Origin: Prevotella merdae
Lineage (GTDB): Bacteria > Bacteroidota > Bacteroidia > Bacteroidales > Bacteroidaceae
Direction: 5' to 3'
Length of the DNA stretch: 64,000 nucleotides
Assembly: GCF_900290275.1 (NCBI RefSeq)
Contig: NZ_LT985324.1
Location: forward strand, 1,027,112-1,091,111
Part shown: piece by piece, positions 44,660 through 53,353 of the stretch
Layout of the letters: the number at the start of each line of letters is the position of its first letter
Position numbering within the stretch: position 1 is the stretch's first letter
The notes under the pieces: generated by a model
Seen by the model: only the letters and a program-made list of their open reading frames with translations
Database searches by the model: none
Told to the model about the DNA's origin: nothing
Program-made: the position numbers and the translations under genes

Positions 44660-45894
44660 CTTAAACCGTTCCTTTTAGCTTCAACCATTAGTCTAACCAT
44701 ATCAGAATCTGCAGGACCTATGATCTGCATAAGTTTTCCGAAGAGTTCATTGAACCGTTCTGCATTCCCCATTCTGATAGCAGTATATGCTTTCTCTATA
44801 TCTTTAGCCACAGTCACATTCCTCAGATATGGCATATCAAAGAAATTGTTCATAATACTGCTGACAGGTTTGCCATAAGGGTCGAAAGCCACATCTATTT
44901 TTTTCCCGTTATCAACAGCAATAACTTGATATTTTCTTATATCCGAAAGGACTAAAGGCGAATGAGTTGAAATGAAGAATTGGCAATTTTTAAAGATGCT
45001 TGTCAATTTATACACAATTTCCATTTGCCATTTGGGATGGAGATGTAAATCAACTTCATCAATCAGAATAATTCCTTCACCCTCAAGAGGATCATCCATT
45101 CCAGGATTAGCTATAGCCAAGCGTCTTGCAATATCACTCACCAAGGACAGATAGCACTTTTCTCCCTGCGACAATTGTGAAAACTCTATAACTTGCTCAC
45201 CTTTCTTAATAATCATTGCTTGGTACGGTCTACGACGAACACGCATCTCACTAAAGTTTGGAAAGAAAGCAGAAATAGCCTTTCTTACAGCATTCAAACT
45301 ATGGTCTCTATAAGACGCATCATCTCTAATCATTTCATTTTCGATATCCTCCTGACGCCTGTACCATTCAAAGAACGATCTGAAATTAGAATTACCCGAC
45401 AACGCATCCTTATATACATCCCATATATTAGTTTCCGCTTTATGCAAGTTGACAGGAACAGAAGCGATGGCCCTTTCTACGGGGTAATACATCAAGACTG
45501 GCACATTACCTCCATGTTCTGCATTCTCAACAATCTCATCAGCCAAAACAGACATTTCGCTCAAATCCGTCTTATAAGCTGTTTGTCTTTTGCGAACCGT
45601 GTAAGCCTTCTTCTTCCCTAAACCCCAACTTACACCGTTCTCAGTATCTATAGACAAAAAACATGGCTCTTTGCTACCTATCCTGATATCCAAATTATTT
45701 GGTAATAATCCTTTTGCATTAGAAGAACGCATACGTGCTATAAACCATGACAATAACATTGCCAAAGCATCAAGCACACTCGTTTTACCTGCTCCATTGA
45801 TACCTACAATCAAATTCATATGAGGGTCGGCATCTGCAATACTTAGATTTTCAATACCGCGAAAGTTTTGTATATGTATATCTTTTATTTTCAT
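44656..45894 (-). CDS. ptuA: Septu PtuA-like AAA/SMC-type ATPase
   Basis: A 412-residue RecF/SMC-like ATPase. Walker A GINGAGKT is at 31-38, the ABC-like signature is LSQGEKCYLSLV, Walker B with following acidic residues is GIILIDEVDLHLHP, and the H-loop is FISTHSPLVL. A small middle insertion holds FRSFFEWYRRQEDIENE, typical of PtuA-like proteins. It is coupled by ATGA to the HNH gene, the Septu arrangement. The ~117-bp promoter module at 45920-46036 lies 26 bases upstream. Confidence 0.8.
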   Translation of the reverse strand: MKIKDIHIQNFRGIENLSIADADPHMNLIVGINGAGKTSVLDALAMLLSWFIARMRSSNAKGLLPNNLDIRIGSKEPCFLSIDTENGVSWGLGKKKAYTVRKRQTAYKTDLSEMSVLADEIVENAEHGGNVPVLMYYPVERAIASVPVNLHKAETNIWDVYKDALSGNSNFRSFFEWYRRQEDIENEMIRDDASYRDHSLNAVRKAISAFFPNFSEMRVRRRPYQAMIIKKGEQVIEFSQLSQGEKCYLSLVSDIARRLAIANPGMDDPLEGEGIILIDEVDLHLHPKWQMEIVYKLTSIFKNCQFFISTHSPLVLSDIRKYQVIAVDNGKKIDVAFDPYGKPVSSIMNNFFDMPYLRNVTVAKDIEKAYTAIRMGNAERFNELFGKLMQIIGPADSDMVRLMVEAKRNGLR

Positions 45895-45919
45895 TACTTA
45901 AAACCATTTATATTATATT

Positions 45920-46036
45920 ATGCAAGGATAGTGCAAACCGAGAGCAGAACATCAAGCTTGATTGAATGTTATGCCGAGGTGCAGCCTATTTTATGCAAAG
46001 ATAAAAATATATGTTGAACTAAACAAGATTCGTGGT
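45920..46036 (-). repeat. Mobile promoter module, copy 2 (before Septu)
   Basis: Nearly identical to 42985-43101. The distal -7 box is exact (minus TAtcTTTG, plus 45996-46003). The proximal one has one change (TAtcCTTG, 45923-45930). Confidence 0.85.
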
Positions 46037-46222
46037 AAATTTATGGATAATTTCTGGTAATTCGTGTTCCATAACAATTCAAAATTGTTCAATTCCAAAT
46101 CGCAGACGAAGCCGAGAACAACTCCTAACTCAAAATTCAAAACTCCTAATTCATAGAAACTCCTAATTCATAGAAACTCCTAACTCAAAATTCAAAACTC
46201 CTAACTCATAATTCCTAATTCC
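46037..46222. repeat. Family C and B repeats
   Basis: Starts with family C (tggataatttctggtaattc) and continues with at least five copies of 'aactcctaattcatag' and 'aattcaaaactcctaac' words. No gene. Confidence 0.75.
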
Positions 46223-46981
46223 CTACACTTCTTCCCCCGCAAACTTCACCTTAAACCCAAGTACTGTTGCGAATATCATTTCAATATCCTTCCAGAACGA
46301 GTAGTATCGATAGTAATGACAGTTCAGGCGCACTTTATCAGGATAAATCACGTTATCGTTATACCACACAGCAACTTCCTGATCACTCTTCACTATCAGC
46401 TCAGCATATTCCTTATCTGATATTTTAATCTGCGGATAATTCGTGGTCAATTCATGGTAATTCATGTTTCTAAAGTCCTTCATAAAGTCCGAAATCATTT
46501 CGTCCTCCAGTCTATACTTCAGAGTAGCAGGACCAGTAATGCCAGGACGCAACTTCAGTACATCCCTATCATCACCTTGCAGTTTATCCGCATAACCAGG
46601 CACATCAGGACGAGGACCCACAAAACTCATATTACCAATCAATACATCCCACAGCTCAGGCAACTCATCAATCTTATAATGTCTTAGCTTAGCACCAAAC
46701 GGAGTGATACGACTATCGCCAGCCACCGAAACAGAAGAGCCAGAATGCTTCACCGTCATCGAACGGAACTTATGACAAGTAAACAACTTGCCATCCTTTC
46801 CAACTCTCTTCTGACAGAAGAAAGCCGGACCACCTGGCATCTTCTTATGGATTAAAAACGCTACTATGGGGAATATCCACCAAATCAAAAGCAGTCCCAA
46901 TAGGGATGCAACAATGTCAAAGAGTCTTTTGAATATCATTTTATCTAAATATATTGTTTCCAAATTAATCCATCGTTTCAT
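46223..46981 (-). CDS. Initiating sugar-phosphate transferase with a repeat-derived insertion
   Basis: Bacterial sugar transferase (WbaP/WcaJ small-PGT type), 252 residues, which puts the first sugar-phosphate on undecaprenyl phosphate. One N-terminal membrane helix is at about residues 17-45. Catalytic-domain motifs are KRVGKDGKLFTCHKFRSM, KIDELPELWDVL, FVGPRPDVPGY and LRPGITG. Residues ~171-184 (RNMNYHELTTNYPQ) are encoded by repeat family C DNA at 46430-46471 in frame, in a variable segment after the catalytic core. The start overlaps the previous stop (ATGA); ATG 46939 is an alternative. Confidence 0.9.
   Translation of the reverse strand: MKRWINLETIYLDKMIFKRLFDIVASLLGLLLIWWIFPIVAFLIHKKMPGGPAFFCQKRVGKDGKLFTCHKFRSMTVKHSGSSVSVAGDSRITPFGAKLRHYKIDELPELWDVLIGNMSFVGPRPDVPGYADKLQGDDRDVLKLRPGITGPATLKYRLEDEMISDFMKDFRNMNYHELTTNYPQIKISDKEYAELIVKSDQEVAVWYNDNVIYPDKVRLNCHYYRYYSFWKDIEMIFATVLGFKVKFAGEEV
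46430..46471. repeat. Family C repeat inside the sugar transferase gene
   Basis: Reads ataattcgtggtcaattc then atggtaattcatgtttc, the same words as 32009-32104 and 46027-46075. Confidence 0.75.
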
Positions 46982-48108
46982 TGAGGAATTGATACCTCAC
47001 ACATAGCTTCATTCGTAGCTAAGAAAATCCATTTAAAGGTATTGTATCTTTTTTCGATGTCCATTCCCCAAAGAGTTCCTACATTTTCTATTTCTTTTTC
47101 AATATTGTCTTCTGTTATTTCATCAATAGATAAATGTTTATTATTTTGACTAATCCTGCAATTCCAAGCCTCACAGTTTATCAATTGACGTTTCCTTTCT
47201 TCAAAAGGCATTGTTGAAGGAAGCATTTTCTTCAGTCTGAACTTTGCGAGTTCCCATATATACATCACCCTATATGTGGGATTTTGTCTTTGCTTCTCTT
47301 GTTCTTCTAAAAGTATCGATATAAATTCTGTATCTTGTAATTCTGGCTGTTGGCGCCAATAATTATTTAAAGCATCAGCATCAGACTTTTGCATTTCTTC
47401 TATACGTTTATAGTCTTCTGCTTTATATCTTACAACATAAGGGCTATCACTTTGTTTTGGTTTATTGCCATACCATAGTTGTTCTACTATTGGTGGATTC
47501 ACTGCAAATATTGAAGAGTTTAAACTATAATCTGTCTTACGTAAATCCTTATAAGGTATAACCCACGAGTCGTTCCTATAATATACATTTAATAAATATA
47601 AAGCAGCCAAAGCATGCAATACAGCTTTTACATTACCATGCTTTAGAGAAGCAAACCTATCATGTTTTACTGCTTGATATGCCTTACCCCAATATGTTCC
47701 TCCTCTTTTATGAGCTTCTTTTAATGGTCTCAACACTCTATTTTCATCTTTCGTAAGATTGAAGAAAGGCGCAACAACTAAAACCTTTTTGTTATGAGTT
47801 TCCCACTTTATATCAATTAGTTTCAAGCAGTCCTCATCAAAAAACAGTGCTTTATCACCCCGCTCTTTTGTGCCACCATTAGCATGATACAATTCTTTTG
47901 AGATTGCCTCTATTTGAACGCAAATACGCACTAATAAGTCTGCCAAATGTGGGGAAAAAGTGTTCAGTTGTGCTTCATAGGATTGCGTTGTTTCCGTACC
48001 ATTATGTCGCACAGTTATCTCATCTGTAATAAAGATGTATCTTGACACTTCTATCATTTCTTTTTCGAGATTCAAATATGTTTGCCAAAAAATATCAGAC
48101 TTATTCAT
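46978..48108 (-). CDS. Hypothetical protein with a HEPN-like motif
   Basis: A 376-residue soluble protein, family not recognised. Around residues 140-190 it reads YQAVKHDRFASLKH, then helices ending ALAALYLLNVYY. The R-x5-H spacing and helical setting recall HEPN ribonuclease or abortive-infection domains, but this is inference from a short motif. The rest is Glu/Lys rich. It sits inside the polysaccharide operon between a nucleotidyltransferase-like gene and the initiating transferase, overlapping the latter by four bases, where it has no obvious biosynthetic task. It may be a defence cargo gene. Confidence 0.7.
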   Translation of the reverse strand: MNKSDIFWQTYLNLEKEMIEVSRYIFITDEITVRHNGTETTQSYEAQLNTFSPHLADLLVRICVQIEAISKELYHANGGTKERGDKALFFDEDCLKLIDIKWETHNKKVLVVAPFFNLTKDENRVLRPLKEAHKRGGTYWGKAYQAVKHDRFASLKHGNVKAVLHALAALYLLNVYYRNDSWVIPYKDLRKTDYSLNSSIFAVNPPIVEQLWYGNKPKQSDSPYVVRYKAEDYKRIEEMQKSDADALNNYWRQQPELQDTEFISILLEEQEKQRQNPTYRVMYIWELAKFRLKKMLPSTMPFEERKRQLINCEAWNCRISQNNKHLSIDEITEDNIEKEIENVGTLWGMDIEKRYNTFKWIFLATNEAMCEVSIPQ

Positions 48109-48149
48109 TCTATATTGTTTATATGATTAGCATTTCAATTTATTATTCA

Positions 48150-49235
48150 CTACAAATACCCATGCTTCTTCCTCCACCCATAATGCCAACACTTCCATAT
48201 TGGCGAGAGCAATACTTCCTGTGGATAATAGCGAACAAAACGAAGGTTTCTTGCAAATTGAGCAAACCCTCTCTTTATTCGTTTCTCTTTGTTTATCCTT
48301 GTTATGCGGTTGTCATATTGTCCGAAGTTACCTGCCAATAGTATCTCCTTCAATAGGAAAAGTCCAGACTTTCTTGACGATTCACAAAGCAAATATTCAC
48401 CCTTCAATCCCAAAACCTCTTGCAAAACAAACATTGCCGCACCTGCAAAATCTTTCATGCCAAAACGACAAATGGTTTTATACGCACGCTTTCTCTCATC
48501 CGTTGTACTATTTGTCAATATATAGTAATAGTCCAACATTTGCCTTAAACCTATACCCTCAGAAAAAAGATGACGGTAGATATGCAACAAAGAATAAACA
48601 AGATTAAATGAAATAGTTGGATAAGCAAAACCTTCTGCAGAATCAAAGTTTTCAAATTGCTCCTTCGCCTTTAATCCAAACCAGGAAGTCAGACGATGGT
48701 CATAAATAAAATTATAAGAATAACTTGGCTTAAAATGAATTTCTACTTGCGCATCATTGAAGAACCGCATATCAGCATGTTTGATATCAATATGCGACAC
48801 ACTAACACCTCTGTGCTTTGCATAAGACACAACAGAAGCAATAGAAGCAAGCTCACCATCTGATGTTCCGACCCACATATCAATATCCCCGCTCTGACGA
48901 TACTCTGGCTTGGGATAAAGCAAAGCCACGCCTTGGCCTTTAAGCACGCATCCTTTAAAGCCGCCTTCTTTCAAGATGGTGGTTAACTCTGCACAACGCA
49001 TATTCAATTTGGCATTAGTTCGTTTTATTTTTTCTGCCATAGCATACCACTTTAAGAGTAAATCCCTCTTAGGACGTTGCTCATTGGGCAGTCTTTCAAT
49101 GGCACAGAAAAGGAAACCAACCAATGATTGCTTTTGTGCGAAATAAAAGAGTCGTCTCCACTCTTCATCTGAGGGGCAACCTAAAAACTTATCCTTATTA
49201 CCAATTGCAATTTGTACAAATTCAAATTCCAACAT
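48150..49235 (-). CDS. Nucleotidyltransferase-fold protein (NTP_transf_5 type)
   Basis: A 361-residue cytoplasmic protein from ATG 49235, one base after the preceding stop (ATG 49259 would overlap that gene by 23 bases). The nucleotidyltransferase motif is LYPKPEYRQSGDIDMWV, with the GxID acidic pair, preceded by FKGCVLKGQGVALL. Proteins of this family are common in capsule and lasso-peptide clusters, but their substrates are unknown. The second half is helical (LLHIYRHLFSEGIGLRQMLD). Confidence 0.82.
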   Translation of the reverse strand: MLEFEFVQIAIGNKDKFLGCPSDEEWRRLFYFAQKQSLVGFLFCAIERLPNEQRPKRDLLLKWYAMAEKIKRTNAKLNMRCAELTTILKEGGFKGCVLKGQGVALLYPKPEYRQSGDIDMWVGTSDGELASIASVVSYAKHRGVSVSHIDIKHADMRFFNDAQVEIHFKPSYSYNFIYDHRLTSWFGLKAKEQFENFDSAEGFAYPTISFNLVYSLLHIYRHLFSEGIGLRQMLDYYYILTNSTTDERKRAYKTICRFGMKDFAGAAMFVLQEVLGLKGEYLLCESSRKSGLFLLKEILLAGNFGQYDNRITRINKEKRIKRGFAQFARNLRFVRYYPQEVLLSPIWKCWHYGWRKKHGYL

Positions 49236-49236
49236 C

Positions 49237-50058
49237 TTATCTAAAAATTTTATAGGCAATCTTCTTTACCCACGGTGGCGAAACCAACATGCAGAACATC
49301 ATATATCCAAATACTGTTGCTCCGAAGCCATATCCAAGAGTCTTGTTGATGATTTTACGATCGTGCAATTGTTTCTTTGCAAAAGCCCAACCATTACGAC
49401 GCTTCTTGAACAATGAGTTGGTGAAACGGAAACGCAACACTACATCCGGCAAGTTGGCATGTTTTGTACCAGCCTTCATGCCGTCAAGCCAAAGCATAGT
49501 ATCCTGGTTCTGTCTGTACTCAGGGCGATACTTACATCCAGCCTTGTCAAAGAAGCTCTTGCGGAACATCACAGCAGGATGGGCATGAGGATTTCTGCGG
49601 GCAAAGAAATTATAGCAATCATCCGATGTCAACGGATAAACGATTGTCTTTCCCCTACTCTCGCTGTTCTCGTCAATCTCCTCTATCGCTCCACCCACAA
49701 CATCTATTTCGGGATGTTGTTGCAGATAAGCCATCTGCCTTTCAAAACGCTCAGGCATCGAGATGTCATCGGCATCCATTCGGGCTATATACTCATAACC
49801 CTCCTTAAAACAGATGTCAAGCAAATCGTTCAACACAATGGCAAGACCGCGGTTTTCTTTAAACCATTCCACGGTCACGCGTTCATCCTGCTCATACTTT
49901 TTCAAACACTCTTCCAAATCCTTGCCTACAGGACCATCCACCCCAATAAAGAGGTGAATGTCCTTGTATGTCTGATTTAGAATACTGTCAAACGACAGTT
50001 TAATATACTGAACTTTATCGTTCTTGTATACAGGTAATATTACTGCTATTTTTTTCAT
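49237..50058 (-). CDS. Family 2 glycosyltransferase
   Basis: A 273-residue GT-A enzyme. It begins IAVILPVYKNDKVQYI; the DxD metal site is ARMDADDISMPERFERQM, and there is RNPHAHPAVMFRKSFF, typical of beta-glycosyltransferases for capsules. A C-terminal hydrophobic segment may contact the membrane. The donor and acceptor are unknown. Confidence 0.9.
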   Translation of the reverse strand: MKKIAVILPVYKNDKVQYIKLSFDSILNQTYKDIHLFIGVDGPVGKDLEECLKKYEQDERVTVEWFKENRGLAIVLNDLLDICFKEGYEYIARMDADDISMPERFERQMAYLQQHPEIDVVGGAIEEIDENSESRGKTIVYPLTSDDCYNFFARRNPHAHPAVMFRKSFFDKAGCKYRPEYRQNQDTMLWLDGMKAGTKHANLPDVVLRFRFTNSLFKKRRNGWAFAKKQLHDRKIINKTLGYGFGATVFGYMMFCMLVSPPWVKKIAYKIFR

Positions 50059-50059
50059 C

Positions 50060-51325
50060 TTAATCTAATTTTACATAATATAATCCTCTATGTCCTTCAA
50101 AGACACTGTCAAAGCATATAGCCTTTCCGTCTTGTCGCCAACGAGGATGAAGGTCACATCGAGTGTCATTATCATACTTGAATGGAGAGAACACCTTTGC
50201 CAACACCATTACACTCTCTCCCTTCGTGTCCGTATCAAGTCCTATCTTAACCTCCTGAATACGCGAACGGCTTGGATAGGTGTCAAACACTACAAGATTG
50301 TTGTCGGTAGGACAATAACTCGGATGACCGTCATTGCTTAACTGAGGCCAGATATGGGTCCATTCTTGGCTCTTGTCTTTCATCAGATAATAGCCAGGAC
50401 CAAATTCCTTTTTTCTTTCAAAAGCAATTATTTCCTCGTCATTCTTCCAATAGCAATGGCTCACCATGTCGTCGTCGCTCAATACATACATGTCTGAGCC
50501 ATCGACATTACATGTTACCAAACGGGTATACTTTCTTTGACCACAGAACCAACGATACAACACCATAAATCGCTTACCGTTTGGCGAAAGCATCAAATGG
50601 TTCACCTTATGCACACTTCCCTCCTCCTTCATTTCGTGGCGAGGCTCAAAGTTTGCAAAGTCTGTATATTTCAACAAGTCTGTTGCCTTTCCCGTTTCAA
50701 TGTCTATCTTCCATACGGCAGTAGCATTAGGCAAAGCTATGCCCTTTGTCTTCTCTGGCAGTCCGGCATATCCATAACCCAATCGCAGACTATGCAGGCG
50801 AGAGAAATCCAAGCTCAAACCTGTCTTGCCATCGGCAGAAACAGTATAACAAGGCATTGGCAGAACTCTCTCTTCCATCGTCTCCACGTTAAGTATCACA
50901 GAGCAATACTTACCCTCACGCATATCATTATACAATATGCGAGACTTGAAATCAGGTCCCAACCATTGTGCCATACATCCTTGTTGCACATTCCAGGTAT
51001 GCGTAGTTGCTATATGCTTTACATTATTGCCATTCTTAGTGTCAATAAGCAGGATATCTGCTGTACCCAAAGGGTCTGGCTCACTCCAAGTGTCCTTAGC
51101 CCTCATGCAAATCATATATCGCATAGTGGCATCCCATGGCGACTTGTCGTAGTAACCAAAGAAATACTCATGCGAAGGGTCGTCAGGCGACACCTTCACA
51201 ATGTTGCCCTCCGACTTTATCTTCTTACTCACAGCATAACAACCCAACTGGTATGCACGCTTGATATATTTCTTAACACCAGGAACTTTGTTCAACTGGT
51301 AGTTTACTTTCTGCTCTAAACTCAT
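50060..51325 (-). CDS. Beta-propeller-like protein of polysaccharide loci
   Basis: A 421-residue protein without a signal peptide. Repeated strand patterns with WD/TolB-like turns occur (HEYFFGYYDKSPWD, LMLSPNGKRFMVLYRW, CDLHPRWRQDGKAICFDS), suggesting a six- or seven-bladed propeller. Homologues sit in capsule clusters and are sometimes labelled glycosyltransferase without evidence. It may be a lyase or an assembly factor. It is two bases from the following glycosyltransferase gene. Confidence 0.7.
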   Translation of the reverse strand: MSLEQKVNYQLNKVPGVKKYIKRAYQLGCYAVSKKIKSEGNIVKVSPDDPSHEYFFGYYDKSPWDATMRYMICMRAKDTWSEPDPLGTADILLIDTKNGNNVKHIATTHTWNVQQGCMAQWLGPDFKSRILYNDMREGKYCSVILNVETMEERVLPMPCYTVSADGKTGLSLDFSRLHSLRLGYGYAGLPEKTKGIALPNATAVWKIDIETGKATDLLKYTDFANFEPRHEMKEEGSVHKVNHLMLSPNGKRFMVLYRWFCGQRKYTRLVTCNVDGSDMYVLSDDDMVSHCYWKNDEEIIAFERKKEFGPGYYLMKDKSQEWTHIWPQLSNDGHPSYCPTDNNLVVFDTYPSRSRIQEVKIGLDTDTKGESVMVLAKVFSPFKYDNDTRCDLHPRWRQDGKAICFDSVFEGHRGLYYVKLD

Positions 51326-51361
51326 TGTTTTGACTTCTTTTATTCAATTAGACGTTCCTTT

Positions 51362-52330
51362 TTATGCACCCTTCTTTATCATCTGCGAATGTAAGTATGC
51401 TATCAATTTAATTCCTGGCACAAAATGCCACTGGGCAAATTTCAAGAATGCCATTTTAGGCTTGCCAAGATATTTTATAATCTCACACTTCCACCACTCT
51501 GGATACTTCTTCTCGTACTCTTTTATATAATTAAGTATTGTAGTATTATCCTTTCCAGACTTACACATCATCAAAAGAGCACCATACAGAATGTCTGTTA
51601 CCGACTTATTCTTCATCTCAAGAGGATACTTCTTCAAGAACTTATCCTCAAGTATTGCAAAAGCATTTACCATATCACTATGGTCCATTTTTGCATTGTT
51701 AGACAAAGACGTAGGACGTTGGCGATAGAAATAAAGAGGTTCGTTCAAATAGTAAGCATTGCCACATGCAGCAATGGCCTGACAGACGTATGCCACATCT
51801 TCACATCTACGAATTTTCGGAAAACGTACATGCTGACATTCGGAAAGTTTGTAAAACTTTCCGAATGTATGATTTCGTACCGAAATCATACAGTCGGAAA
51901 CAGATTTCCTACCTCTCTTATTAATATACATAGATCTTGATATACTTGTATTTCCATCTAACCAAGCATAATAGTCATAGATTACGCAATTGACATTTTC
52001 CCTTAAGATAACTGCATCTATCTTCTCAAGAAAATCTCTTGCCACCCAATCGTCATTATCCACAAATGTTATCCACTCGCCTTTGGCAGCCTCAATGCCC
52101 ATATTACGTGCATTACCAGGTCCGCTATTTTTCTCGGCTTGAAGAAGGGTTATCTGTAAAGGACATTGCCTAACATACTCTTGCAATTTCTTCCAAGATC
52201 CGTCTGTAGAACAGTCATCAACAATGACCACTTCAAAGTCCTTTACCGTCTGATTCAACAAAGAATCAAAATATTTGTCCATCAGTTCAAATGAGTTGAA
52301 CTGAGGAGTAATGATAGAATATTTTGCCAT
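51362..52330 (-). CDS. Family 2 glycosyltransferase
   Basis: A 322-residue GT-A enzyme. It begins YSIITPQFNSFELMDKYF; motifs are VIVDDCSTDGSW, NSGPGNARNMGIEAA and the DxD region FVDNDDWVARDF. The C-terminal third (YKLSECQHVRFPKIRRCEDV) is the usual acceptor-binding part. Confidence 0.9.
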   Translation of the reverse strand: MAKYSIITPQFNSFELMDKYFDSLLNQTVKDFEVVIVDDCSTDGSWKKLQEYVRQCPLQITLLQAEKNSGPGNARNMGIEAAKGEWITFVDNDDWVARDFLEKIDAVILRENVNCVIYDYYAWLDGNTSISRSMYINKRGRKSVSDCMISVRNHTFGKFYKLSECQHVRFPKIRRCEDVAYVCQAIAACGNAYYLNEPLYFYRQRPTSLSNNAKMDHSDMVNAFAILEDKFLKKYPLEMKNKSVTDILYGALLMMCKSGKDNTTILNYIKEYEKKYPEWWKCEIIKYLGKPKMAFLKFAQWHFVPGIKLIAYLHSQMIKKGA

Positions 52331-52379
52331 ACTTCCAATTTTGAAAAAAAGATACGACTGGAAGCACAGCTTTGTATGG

Positions 52380-53352
52380 TTACTTTCTCATAGCCTTAAG
52401 CTTTGCCAATACCCAAATCAATAAATAAAAACCGTGTTGCAGCAACCATCCCACAATGCGGGCCTTGCCACTCATATTGTTTTTATCTATTGGATATTTT
52501 TTGTCTATTACCTCGCTCAAGCGTCTTCTACATCTCTTTACTTCGGTAAGATATGAAGAAAACGGATAGTTATTGGCAAGACAATTGGCAGAAACTGCTG
52601 ATGCCGTGAGAAGAAAAGCATTGATGGTGTTAGCGAACTTAGGATACAAATCCATTTCCTGTACTTTATCTTTCATTGCTAAAGCCACTCCTCCCCAAGG
52701 ATCATCCACCTTTAAATGAGACTGGCTGTCACCTCTTTGCACATAGTTATAAAGAGGCTTATCAATGAACGCTACAGACTTTGCATACCACAATACTTGA
52801 AAACTGTACAGTGCTTCCTCGCCGATTTTATGTTTTGTATACTTTACATTATTTTCTCGTAAAATATTAATTTTCAAGGCCTTTCTTACCCCCCCCCCAA
52901 TCAATTTTGCCTGTCATCTGACGACGCAAAATTGTCTCTATTGAGAGATTTTTGTTCTTAGCCATAAAATCCTCCTTAAGCACACGTCCATCCTCATCAA
53001 CGTCACGAACGTTGATAAAAACAACATCTTCATCATGCTTCGAAAGGAGTTGAAAATAATCCTTTTCTATATAGTCATCTGAATCGATGAAAACAACATA
53101 ATTACCCGAAGCCTTTGCTATTCCCGTATTACGGGCAATACCAGGCCCTGCATTTTCTTGGTGTATCACACTGATACGGTCGTCCACATCTGCATATTTC
53201 TGACAAATCTCCAGACTTTTGTCTTTAGACCCATCGTCAACGAGAATCATCTGCCAATTATTGTATGTCTGAGCTTGCACGCTCTCAATACAACGACCAA
53301 CATAATTCTCAGCGTTATATACGGGGACAATTACTGAAATAGTAGGAGCCAT
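52380..53352 (-). CDS. Family 2 glycosyltransferase, phase variable, currently out of frame
   Basis: One GT-A gene split by a tract of ten Gs (minus strand, plus 52889-52898). The first frame (53352-52867) holds SVIVPVYNAENYVGRC, VDDGSKDKS, GPGIARNTGIAKA and DSDDYIEKDY, then runs to a stop 13 codons after the tract. The second frame (from 52904) continues with the acceptor half, RKALKINILRENNVKYT and IGEEALYSFQVLWYA, to 52380. Removing one G, or adding two, joins them into 323 residues reading KIDWGGVRKALKIN. As sequenced it would make a 161-residue truncated protein. Neighbouring genes are spaced as for an intact gene. Confidence 0.88.
52889..52898 (-). repeat. Ten-G homopolymer tract (slippage switch, off)
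   Basis: Ten Cs on plus, ten Gs in the coding strand of the glycosyltransferase. The frame is lost at 10 and restored at 9 or 12. Confidence 0.85.
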
Positions 53353-53353
53353 T

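Noticed and set aside
44042..45894. Retron with Septu-like effector genes
   Set aside because: No reverse transcriptase gene or msr/msd-like structure was found within several kilobases; only the effector pair is present.
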